Positions 16,584 through 23,470 of a DNA stretch of 36,915 nucleotides are shown in pieces. The notes beneath the pieces are model-generated. The model was not told the DNA's origin and did no database searches. It saw nothing but the letters and a program-made list of their open reading frames with translations. Origin of the DNA: an uncultured beta proteobacterium (GTDB lineage: Bacteria; Pseudomonadota; Gammaproteobacteria; Burkholderiales; SG8-41); assembly GCA_903893565.1 (NCBI GenBank), contig CAITMU010000117.1:1-36915 (forward strand). Reading direction: 5' to 3'. The position numbers and the translations under genes are program-made. Each line of letters starts with the position of its first letter. Within the stretch, counting starts at the first letter, position 1.

Positions 16584-17132
16584 ATGTTACTAAAGCGGCT
16601 CAAAGTATTACTGCTCGCCACGGCGCTGTTGTTGGTAGCCCAGTCGAGTCAAGCCTTACAAGTAGGGGATAAAGCGCCGGATTTTTCTTTGCCTGCAACA
16701 ACTGGCACTGTCAAATTAAGTGATTTTGTGGGTAAGAAAAATTTGGTGGTGTTTTTTTATATTGGCGCATTCACTAACCTTTGAACGCAAGAAGCCTTGG
16801 CTTTTCAACTAGATTTACCTAAGTTTGAAGCCGAGAACACCCAGGTCCTGGGTGTCAGCGTAGATTTTAATGATACGAACCGTGCCTGGGCGGATAAGCT
16901 TGGCTTAACCTACCCTCTTCTAAGCGATGCGCAGAGGAAAATGGCGACCGCCTACGAGACCTTAAATGAGAATGCGGCATTGATTAAGACGCCAGGGGTG
17001 GCCGCTTATTTGCGTTCGAAAAGGGCTTGGTTTGTTATCGATAAGCTAGGGGTCATACGGTATATGAAAATAGAATCCCCTTCATTGATTCCTGGGGATG
17101 AATTGCTTGATGTGGTGAAGAAGTTTCATTAA
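16584..17132 (+). CDS. Selenocysteine-containing exported peroxiredoxin (AhpC/TSA), in-frame UGA at codon 67
   Basis: Thiol-peroxidase-fold protein, read through TGA 16782-16784 as a 182-aa selenoprotein. A clear signal peptide (M-L-L-K-R-L-K, Leu/Ala core, S-S-Q-A near residue 24) predicts export. Mature landmarks: [17 protein letters not shown], then A-F-T64-N-L-U67-T-Q-E where peroxiredoxins have A-F-T-P-x-C-T-x-E; V-L-G-V-S-V-D; L-S-D; and the conserved Arg147 in R-A-W-F-V-I-D. The peroxidatic Cys is thus UGA-encoded. The Pro that usually begins P-x-x-x-T-x-x-C is Ile60. No cysteine occurs anywhere, so there is no resolving thiol; reduction must be intermolecular, plausibly by the U-x-x-C protein 15 bases upstream. 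It has an excellent AGGAGG ribosome binding site. Expected activity is selenol-based reduction of peroxides in the periplasm. Confidence 0.9.
16782..16784 (+). other. Proposed selenocysteine UGA codon (peroxiredoxin gene)
   Basis: In-frame TGA exactly at the peroxidatic cysteine position of the T-x-x-C motif, with codons for T-Q-E-A following. This T-x-x-U arrangement is known from selenocysteine peroxiredoxin-like proteins. Confidence 0.9.
16799..16832 (+). promoter_or_regulatory. Candidate bacterial SECIS hairpin (peroxiredoxin gene), weaker
   Basis: GGCTT (16799-16803) pairs with AAGCC (16828-16832), CAA with TTG, and CTAG with CT(A)AG, separated by small bulges, leaving a loop of ATTTAC at 16813-16818 about 28 bases after the UGA. 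The closing pair starts with G16812; if it is open, the loop would begin with G as the consensus asks. The bulges make this less certain than the hairpin in the first gene. Confidence 0.35.
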
Positions 17133-17136
17133 CCGC

Positions 17137-17153
17137 CTAGCTTATTTTGCTAG
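17137..17153 (+). terminator. Possible terminator hairpin after the selenoprotein pair
   Basis: CTAGC and GCTAG pair around the loop TTATTTT, starting 5 bases after the peroxiredoxin stop. The stem is only 5 base pairs and no T-tract follows, so efficiency is doubtful. It lies directly before a second, stronger inverted repeat. Confidence 0.3.
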
Positions 17154-17157
17154 AACT

Positions 17158-17192
17158 CAGGCGCGCTTGGTTTTAATCGACCCGCGCGCCTG
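17158..17192. terminator. 9-bp perfect inverted repeat between convergent genes
   Basis: CAGGCGCGC (17158-17166) is perfectly complementary to GCGCGCCTG (17184-17192) across a 17-base spacer. It lies between the end of the peroxiredoxin gene and the last codons of the convergent Bug gene, whose stop falls in the spacer. A GC-rich stem here could end or stabilise transcripts from both sides. There is no run of T, so a Rho-independent mechanism is not assured. Confidence 0.45.
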
Positions 17193-18162
17193 ATTGCTTG
17201 ATGACTTTTGCCCACTTGATCGTTTCACTTTTTAGGTGATGGGTAAACTGTTCTCTTGAACCTCCCATGGGAATCAATCCGTCTTTAATGAGTCGTTCAT
17301 GAATGTCCGGTTGCTGAAGAATTTTTGAAACTTGGGCGTTGAGTAAATTCATAATTTCAGCCGGTGCGTTGACTGGGGCCAGTAGCCCATACCATTGGCT
17401 CGATTCGTAGCCTTTGATGCCGGACTCCGCCACAGTCGGTAGTTCTGGCATTGCCACTAAGCGAGTCAGACTGGTGACCGCCAACGGCCGCACTTTATGA
17501 CCTGACATTAAAACGCGTGCGTTAATAGCGGGTAAAAACATGCTCATTGATTCTCCTCCAAGAAGACCGATGATGGCAGGCCCCGAACCCCGGTAGGGAA
17601 TATGGACCATTTTCACTTGGGCCATGGTGTTAAATAGCTCCCCGGCTAAATGGGGTGTGCTACCACTGCCGGAACCCGCAAAGCCAATTTCCCCTGGCTT
17701 TTTTTGCGCCAGGGTAATTAACTGGGCAACCGAGTAAACGGGTAAGGAGGGATGAACCACTAAAACATTAGGACCGAGTGCTATAAGACTAATGGCATCA
17801 AAATCATGGATTGGATCGTAGGGCGCCTTGTGGTAAAGAATCGGAGAGGTCACAAAATTAGCACCATTGACCAGAAGGGTGTATCCATCTTTTGTGGATT
17901 TAGCAACCGCTTCACTGCCGATCATGCCATTGGCACCTCCGCGATTGTCCACTACAAAGGATTTATTAAAACTTTCAGACAGTTTTTGGGCAATCAACCG
18001 ACCGGCACTGTCAACGCCGCCTCCAGCAGGAAAAGGTACCACAATACGCACGGGTGCCGATGGATAGTTTTCAGCCTGCGCGATCCAGGGATCTATAAAA
18101 ATAAATCCCATGAGACCTAAACAAAGCGCCCATTGATCGGAATATGTAAACGAGACTCGCAT
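17173..18162 (-). CDS. Bug family (TctC-like) receptor
   Basis: Periplasmic Bug receptor, 329 aa from the ATG at 18162. The frame is open to 18240, but that overlaps the amidohydrolase end; at 18162 a GAGG about 8 bases upstream supports the start and a signal peptide follows (core A-L-C-L-G-L-M-G-F-I-F-I, then I-A-Q-A). Motifs: Y-P-S-A-P-V-R-I-V-V-P-F-P-A-G-G-G, V-V-D-N-R-G-G-A-N-G, S-T-K-D-G-Y-T, I-P-Y-R-G-S-G, C-terminal K-W-A-K-V-I-K-Q-S-G-A-R-V-D. It is second in a two-gene unit behind an amidohydrolase, implying that the receptor delivers that enzyme's substrate or precursor. Confidence 0.92.
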   Translation of the reverse strand: MRVSFTYSDQWALCLGLMGFIFIDPWIAQAENYPSAPVRIVVPFPAGGGVDSAGRLIAQKLSESFNKSFVVDNRGGANGMIGSEAVAKSTKDGYTLLVNGANFVTSPILYHKAPYDPIHDFDAISLIALGPNVLVVHPSLPVYSVAQLITLAQKKPGEIGFAGSGSGSTPHLAGELFNTMAQVKMVHIPYRGSGPAIIGLLGGESMSMFLPAINARVLMSGHKVRPLAVTSLTRLVAMPELPTVAESGIKGYESSQWYGLLAPVNAPAEIMNLLNAQVSKILQQPDIHERLIKDGLIPMGGSREQFTHHLKSETIKWAKVIKQSGARVD

Positions 18163-18203
18163 CTTGAGGTACCTCGGAGGGTTAAGTTTTTTTATTCCAG
18201 CAC

Positions 18204-19205
18204 TTAGAGCTTTAAAAGTGCAGCCCCTGTTTTCCAGCAAAGCGCTTCTCGTTGTTCTTTTGTGAGTTGCTGGATGCGCGCTAAGGCATTCGGTTCTTGC
18301 AACGGAAAGGGGTAATCTGTGCCAAGTGCCACTTGCTGTGCCCCGACCCGTTCGATGAGGTAATTTAATGCTAAGTCATCATGCAAAATGCTATCGTAGA
18401 AAAGATTCTTTGCATAATGATTTAATGGGTGCATGACTGGCCCTTTAGCAAAGGCTGGGGCGGCTAGACGACCGCGGTCGATGCGACCGAATTGGTAGGG
18501 GACGCATCCCCCACCATGCACCAATAAAACGCGAAGCGTGGGAAATCGGTCGAATACGCCCCCTAATAATAGGGCTGCAGCAGCGTAGGTGGTTTCGCTC
18601 GGATTACCCACTAAGATTTGTAAAAATAAGCGGCGGATTCGAGGTGGCACATTAAGGTCTGCCGGGTGAATGATAACCGGCACATCCAGTTCTACACAGG
18701 CGGCCCAGAAGGGATCCAAGGACGGATCATCGAGTCCTTCTTCCTCAACGCGAGCACCAATTTGTACGGCGCGGTGACCTAATTGGGTCACCGCATAGCG
18801 TAGCTCTTCTGCTGCCAATGAACCCAATTGCAGTGGCACCATGGCGGCAGCCTTGTAGCGATCGGGTTGTTTAACGACCAACTCTGCGAGCGCTTCATTT
18901 TGAATTCTTGAGAGCCATTGGCCGGCCTTGGGCTCCAGATGATAGGCGGCTAGATCCATCCAACCAGAAAGCAGTTGAATATCAATTCCGTTCTGATCCA
19001 TCCAATGGAGTCGAGCCGCTTCGTTTAATAAAGTCGGGATGAGAGGCATGCCTGTGAGCCGACCGCCGATGTCAATGCGGGTTTGACCTTGGTCGTTATT
19101 TTGTAGAATGACGCCGTAGCCTGCACCTTCGAGGCGGATTCTTTCCACCACACGCTCACCCACATGATGGGCGTGAATATCAAGACAGGGGATATGGTCG
19201 AGCAT
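18204..19205 (-). CDS. Amidohydrolase family 2 / ACMSD-like metal-dependent hydrolase or decarboxylase
   Basis: TIM-barrel protein (333 aa) of the amidohydrolase-2 superfamily, which includes ACMSD, gamma-resorcylate decarboxylase and related enzymes of aromatic breakdown. The metal motif H11-A-H13 is at the N-terminus (L-D-I-H-A-H-H). Further expected ligands lie in V-I-I-H-P-A-D and L-L-V-H-G-G-G, and the catalytic Asp in L-G-T-D-Y-P-F-P near residue 300. No signal peptide, so cytoplasmic. The start at 19205 lacks a clear ribosome binding site. It heads a unit with a Bug receptor and is divergent from a second, distantly related amidohydrolase. Whether it decarboxylates or hydrolyses cannot be decided. 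Confidence 0.87.
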   Translation of the reverse strand: MLDHIPCLDIHAHHVGERVVERIRLEGAGYGVILQNNDQGQTRIDIGGRLTGMPLIPTLLNEAARLHWMDQNGIDIQLLSGWMDLAAYHLEPKAGQWLSRIQNEALAELVVKQPDRYKAAAMVPLQLGSLAAEELRYAVTQLGHRAVQIGARVEEEGLDDPSLDPFWAACVELDVPVIIHPADLNVPPRIRRLFLQILVGNPSETTYAAAALLLGGVFDRFPTLRVLLVHGGGCVPYQFGRIDRGRLAAPAFAKGPVMHPLNHYAKNLFYDSILHDDLALNYLIERVGAQQVALGTDYPFPLQEPNALARIQQLTKEQREALCWKTGAALLKL

Positions 19206-19535
19206 AGTTGTCTAGGAGCCTTAATTTTTTGTAGATTTGAAGAGGATTTACAGATACGTTCAAAGGTAGGGATAATGGTGGGTCTTGGGGAGTTGATCCC
19301 CTCCTGTCAGGCCAGTGTTTTAATTGTAGGCATTTTTTAAGGGCGGCGGAAGTTTCATTTTTTTGAGCGTATGGATTAATTTTTATTAGGCACTGATGAA
19401 AGCAAAAAAAACGATTCTGGATACCCCCTCAATCCTAGATATTTTTTAATTTTTGATTCAGGGCAAGTGTTAGATCTTTCATTCGACGATACCTCAGCTG
19501 CGATAAACGGATTGGGGATTTTTTAGGATCTCTCT
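19206..19535. other. 330-base divergent intergenic region
   Basis: Lies between two divergently transcribed amidohydrolase genes and must carry both promoters. It is A/T-rich, especially 19321-19460. No convincing -35/-10 pair, operator repeat or small gene was identified by eye. Confidence 0.4.
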
Positions 19536-20303
19536 ATGTACGATACACATTTTCATATTATTGATATGAACTACCCGGTACAAGAGAATCAGGGATTTTT
19601 CCCTCCTTCTTTTCCCGCTGCCGATTATCTGGAACGAACACGGGGCTTGGGTATTACCGGGGGCAATGTGGTTTCGGGCTCCTTTCAAGGATTTGATACT
19701 CAATTTATGTATGAGGCATTGCGTATTTTAGGCCCGACCTTTACTGGCGTGATCCAAGTGCCTACGGATGTGAGTGATGAGGTTTTACTAAGCCTTGATG
19801 CGATTGGAGTCAGGGGAGTTCGTTTTAACTGGGTCAGAGGGGGGTCGGCAGATCTTTCAGATATAGATCGTATGGCCCGTCGAATTTGGGATTTAGCCCG
19901 TTGGCATGTTGAGTTGTATGCGGACGCACAAGACTTAGCCCCTTTGTATGGGGTGCTGTCAGCCCTGCCGGCAGTTAGTATTGCCCACTTAGGCCTATCA
20001 AACGAGGGCTTACCGCTTTTATTAAAGCTTGCCGAAAAAGGAATGAAGGTCAAAGCCACCGGGTTGGGTCGCGTCAGCCTAGACCCCGAACAGGCTTTGA
20101 AAGCATTGGTGCGGGTTAATCCAGATAGCTTGATGTTTGGCACCGATTTGCCTTCACAAAGAGCACGACGACCCTTTTGGCCCTCAGATATCGAATTAAT
20201 CAAGGCGCAGGTGGGGGAGGCAATGGTTAAAAAAGTATTTTTTGATAATGCGCTAAGTTTTTATAAACCTCGCGTTATACCCACGTATGCGCTCGCTTCA
20301 TAA
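19536..20303 (+). CDS. Amidohydrolase family 2 protein (PDC-hydrolase-like)
   Basis: Short TIM-barrel metal-dependent hydrolase (255 aa). The N-terminal D-T-H5-F-H7-I motif, the strand I-A-H-L-G-L, and F-G-T-D-L-P-S-Q-R with the catalytic Asp are characteristic of the group containing 2-pyrone-4,6-dicarboxylate lactonase (LigI) and similar lactonases of aromatic breakdown. AGGA precedes the ATG by 7-8 bases. The stop TAA overlaps the ATG of the next Bug receptor (TAATG), so the two are translationally coupled. Lactone or amide hydrolysis of a carboxylated substrate is inferred from family and context; the substrate is unknown. Confidence 0.87.
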   Translation: MYDTHFHIIDMNYPVQENQGFFPPSFPAADYLERTRGLGITGGNVVSGSFQGFDTQFMYEALRILGPTFTGVIQVPTDVSDEVLLSLDAIGVRGVRFNWVRGGSADLSDIDRMARRIWDLARWHVELYADAQDLAPLYGVLSALPAVSIAHLGLSNEGLPLLLKLAEKGMKVKATGLGRVSLDPEQALKALVRVNPDSLMFGTDLPSQRARRPFWPSDIELIKAQVGEAMVKKVFFDNALSFYKPRVIPTYALAS

Positions 20304-21283
20304 TGAATAAAAAATGCTGTGCCTGGGTATCCACTGTTTCGCTCTTGGTGATTTATTTAGGGCTTATCAAAGCCGGTGTTGCGCAAAACTATCCGTTTAA
20401 ACCCATACGTTTGGTGGTACCGCAAAGTGCAGGTGGTTCGACAGATCTGGTGGCTCGTCCTTTGGCACAACGTGCTGCCGAGGGGTTTAAGAGTGCGGTC
20501 GTGGTAGACAATCGTCCGGGAGCCGGTAGCATTATTGGCACTGATCTGGTGGCCAAGGCCCCTGCGGATGGGTATACCTTATTGGCGGTGGCTGTTTCCT
20601 TTAGTATGAGTCCGAGTTTGTATAAAAAATTACCGTTTGATCCACTGACCGATTTTGCCCCGATTTCTTTGTTAACGTCCATGCCTAATCTCATGGTGGT
20701 TCATCCGGCCGAACCCATTTACTCGGTCAGAGACTTCATTCGCGTGGCCAAGTCGCATCAAGGGCAGTTAAATTACAGTTCGAGCGGTTTGGCTACAGGC
20801 ACCTATATGTCGATGGAATTATTTAAGTATCTCACTGCAATACAAATGCAGCATGTGCCTTATAAGGGAGGAGCACCATCGGTGGCTGCGTTAATGAGTC
20901 ATGAAGTGAACGCGTGCCTAGCCACCATTTCTACCGCTTTGCCTCATGTGAAGTCGGGTCGTTTGCGAGGCTTAGCGGTTTCGACGCTTCGTCGTTCGAT
21001 GGTGTTGCCTGAGATGCCCACGATCGATGAAGCGGGGGTTGCGGGCTACGACTATTCGTCTTGGATAGGATTGTTAGCTCCAGCGAAAACAGCGCAGACG
21101 ATAGTGCAAAGTTGGCACCGACAGGTGGTGCTCGCGTTACAAGCCAGTGAGATCAAAGCCTTGTTACAGCTAGAAGGCTCGGAGGCGGTGGGAGATACCC
21201 CGCAGGCTTTTGGTAGACGAATAAAGTCTGAGATTGAGCGGTGGCGGGCGGTGGGTCTTGCGGCGGGTATGAAACCGGAGTGA
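20303..21283 (+). CDS. Bug family (TctC-like) receptor
   Basis: Periplasmic Bug receptor (326 aa) starting within the stop codon of the upstream amidohydrolase. Signal peptide M-N-K-K-C-C-A-W-V, hydrophobic core, A-G-V-A-Q; then Y-P-F-K-P-I-R-L-V-V-P, A-G-G-S-T-D-L-V-A-R, V-V-V-D-N-R-P-G-A-G-S, A-P-A-D-G-Y-T, V-P-Y-K-G-G-A, C-terminal A-A-G-M-K-P-E. The start overlap fixes the coordinates and ties the receptor to hydrolysis of its ligand. It ends in TGA, which here acts as a true stop at the family's normal C-terminus. Confidence 0.93.
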   Translation: MNKKCCAWVSTVSLLVIYLGLIKAGVAQNYPFKPIRLVVPQSAGGSTDLVARPLAQRAAEGFKSAVVVDNRPGAGSIIGTDLVAKAPADGYTLLAVAVSFSMSPSLYKKLPFDPLTDFAPISLLTSMPNLMVVHPAEPIYSVRDFIRVAKSHQGQLNYSSSGLATGTYMSMELFKYLTAIQMQHVPYKGGAPSVAALMSHEVNACLATISTALPHVKSGRLRGLAVSTLRRSMVLPEMPTIDEAGVAGYDYSSWIGLLAPAKTAQTIVQSWHRQVVLALQASEIKALLQLEGSEAVGDTPQAFGRRIKSEIERWRAVGLAAGMKPE

Positions 21284-21317
21284 GTCTGAAACCAACGTAG
21301 GGCAGTCGGACTGCCCG

Positions 21318-22346
21318 CTAATCGGCTTTGAGTCCTGCGGCCTTGATCACTTTAGCCCACTTGGCGATTTCATTTTTTAAATGCAGGGCAAACTCTGAAG
21401 CACTGTTGCCTACGGGTTCAGCCCCCTCGGAAGCTAAGTGTTGCCGTAAGGAGGGTTGATTGAGTAACTTTACAACAGCCTCATTTAACACGGTGATGAT
21501 CGCTGCGCTGGTCGCTCGGGGCGCGACTAAGCCATACCAAGTAGAAGACTCGTAGCCCGCAACCCCCGCCTCTTGAAGGGTTGGCGTTTCAGGCGTTGCG
21601 AGTGAGCGTTTGGCACTGGTTACTGCTAGCCCTTTCAGTTTTGCTGATTGGAGTAGTGGTAGGGACGTGGAAATACTCGCAAAACTTAAACTGACTTGTC
21701 CGCCAATCACATCCATCAAAGCGGGTGATATGCCCTTGTAAGGAATATGTAACATCGGCATGCCTGTCAGTAATTTAAAAAGCTCACCCGATAGGTGCCC
21801 TCCCACTCCATTACCGGCAGAGGCAAACGAGAGTTGTTGAGGGTTATTTTTACCTAAGGCAATGAGTTCTTTAATGTTTTTAACGGGTAATCCCGGATAG
21901 ATGACTAATATTAAATTTTGACTGGCGACCAAGGTAATGGGAGCAAAGTCAATGAGCGGATGATAGGGTAAGGATTTTTTTAAACTGACATTGGCGGCCA
22001 ATCCGGCCACCGTGCCCAGCATAAGGGTATATCCATCACTCGGTGCTTTGGCAGTGATCTCTGCGCCAATGACACCGCCTGCGCCCGCTCGGTTATCAAT
22101 AATCGCTGGTTGATGAAATTTTTCAGCGAGTCCGGATCCGATGACTCGGGCTAGTGTATCTACACTGCCGCCTGGGGTGCTAGGCACAATCAAGCGGATG
22201 GGGCGAGTGGGAAAGGGGGCGCTAGTTTGAGAGGGTAATGATTGCGAAAAAGCAGGCATCCCCACCAAGCAAACACTGGTTAAGACAATACCTTGAAATG
22301 TTTGCAAGGGGAGAGGAAGGCGAGGGCATCGTTGCCGCCCAAACAA
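21318..22346 (-). CDS. Bug family (TctC-like) receptor, start uncertain
   Basis: Bug receptor with all family landmarks: F-P-T-R-P-I-R-L-I-V-P-S-T-P-G-G, A-I-I-D-N-R-A-G-A-G-G, A-P-S-D-G-Y-T, I-P-Y-K-G-I-S, C-terminal K-W-A-K-V-I-K-A-A-G-L-K-A-D. The frame is open to an ATG at 22475, but that would run 73 bases into the preceding lyase gene and give an implausibly long leader. A TTG at 22346 gives 342 aa with a basic n-region and the hydrophobic stretch G-I-V-L-T-S-V-C-L-V-G-M-P-A-F-S, a credible signal peptide. No strong ribosome binding site resolves this. It is cotranscribed behind the isocitrate-lyase-family gene. Confidence 0.88.
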   Translation of the reverse strand: MFGRQRCPRLPLPLQTFQGIVLTSVCLVGMPAFSQSLPSQTSAPFPTRPIRLIVPSTPGGSVDTLARVIGSGLAEKFHQPAIIDNRAGAGGVIGAEITAKAPSDGYTLMLGTVAGLAANVSLKKSLPYHPLIDFAPITLVASQNLILVIYPGLPVKNIKELIALGKNNPQQLSFASAGNGVGGHLSGELFKLLTGMPMLHIPYKGISPALMDVIGGQVSLSFASISTSLPLLQSAKLKGLAVTSAKRSLATPETPTLQEAGVAGYESSTWYGLVAPRATSAAIITVLNEAVVKLLNQPSLRQHLASEGAEPVGNSASEFALHLKNEIAKWAKVIKAAGLKAD

Positions 22347-22402
22347 ACGCGCTTCGAAACCTAGGTCAGGCGGTTGGGTTTGTGAAAAAAAATAGAAATT
22401 GA

Positions 22403-23338
22403 TCAAGGTTGGAAGCCCACAGAACCTTCGTATTTGGCGAGCACTTCGGCCACAGGTAGATAGGCCTCTTCCCATTTTTTAATTTGTGAAAACCCAATGA
22501 GTTCGTGCAAGTTGCCCGCTGGGTGGTTTTGCGTGCGAGCTTCGAAGCGTTTAACCGCTTCGATGTCATCCTGAGCGAATTCATGCACGTAATCCCACAT
22601 CTGAACTAACCCGGTGCGTAAAATACCCGTGGCGTTACTGACCATGGCAATGCCCAGTTCGTTGAGGCGCGTTAATGCTAGTCGAGGCGAGACCCCGGTT
22701 CGATTAAAGTGTAATGGCCCTTTGATCTCACGAGCGCAACGTTCCAGTTCAGCTTCACTGACGAGCGCCTCGGGGAAAATCATATCAGCGCCGGCCTCTA
22801 AATAAGCATTGGCACGTAAAATGAGTTCATCGACCGAGCCCCCGCTCACCCCTCGCGCATCACAGCGGGCGATTAACACAAAGTCGGGGTCTAGTTCCGA
22901 GCGCACTTTGTCAGCCGCTTTGAGTTTGCCCACCATTTCTTCGCAGGAGACGATTTGTTTGCCAGCAACATGACCGCAGCGTTTGGGAGAGACTTGATCC
23001 TCAATATGAATGGCGGCAACTCCCGCACCAATAAAATCCTCGACGGTGCGCATGACGTTAATGGCGTTACCAAATCCCGTATCCGCGTCTGCAATGACCG
23101 GTATATTGACGGCATTGACAATATAGCGCGACACCATTACTAATTCGTTCAAGGTTAAGAGTCCTGCATCAGGCTTACCCAGAAGAGTCGCAGAGACACC
23201 ATAGCCGCTGACCCCGCAGCAGCTAAACCCGGCTTTTTCGACCATCAGGGCACTGATGGCATTAAAGGTTCCTGGTTTGACTAAGGTTGTTTTTTGTTTC
23301 AATAATTGTCTTAAGATCGTACTTTTTCGTTGGCGCAT
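22403..23338 (-). CDS. Isocitrate lyase/PEP mutase superfamily enzyme
   Basis: Mg-dependent C-C lyase or hydrolase of the ICL/PEPM superfamily (311 aa), the group that includes 2-methylisocitrate lyase, 2,3-dimethylmalate lyase, carboxyphosphonoenolpyruvate mutase and oxaloacetate decarboxylase. The metal-binding A-D84-A-D86-T-G-F-G and the lyase signature P-K-R-C121-G-H are present. K-R-C-G-H indicates a lyase rather than a PEP mutase. I start it at 23338, where GGGAG lies 6 bases upstream, rather than at the upstream ATG at 23368. It ends in TGA. It is divergent from a paralogue beginning at 23471 and leads into a Bug receptor. The substrate is probably a branched or methylated malate-type acid (inference). 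Confidence 0.87.
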   Translation of the reverse strand: MRQRKSTILRQLLKQKTTLVKPGTFNAISALMVEKAGFSCCGVSGYGVSATLLGKPDAGLLTLNELVMVSRYIVNAVNIPVIADADTGFGNAINVMRTVEDFIGAGVAAIHIEDQVSPKRCGHVAGKQIVSCEEMVGKLKAADKVRSELDPDFVLIARCDARGVSGGSVDELILRANAYLEAGADMIFPEALVSEAELERCAREIKGPLHFNRTGVSPRLALTRLNELGIAMVSNATGILRTGLVQMWDYVHEFAQDDIEAVKRFEARTQNHPAGNLHELIGFSQIKKWEEAYLPVAEVLAKYEGSVGFQP

Positions 23339-23470
23339 ATTGTTCTCCCTAGCGTTTAGTGAGCGCATTGTTACATATAGCCAAAATAGGAGTCCATATT
23401 TTCAAGGGTGAGAACCCAATGTACCTTTCCCTTGGTAGAATGAACTCCCTACCCACAGAGGAGACATATC

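Noticed and set aside
16242..16784. Treating the two split redox genes as four separate short ORFs or pseudogenes
   Set aside because: Both breaks are single TGA codons at the catalytic Cys position, the frame is unbroken, and no other damage is present. Later starts (ATG 16263, TTG 16797) would delete the signal peptide and active site.
13430..21283. TGA reassigned genome-wide to Trp or Cys
   Set aside because: TGA ends the acyl-CoA dehydrogenase (13430-13432), a Bug receptor (21281-21283) and, on the minus strand, the ICL-like lyase (22403-22405) at normal C-termini. Trp and Cys are otherwise encoded by TGG and TGT/TGC.
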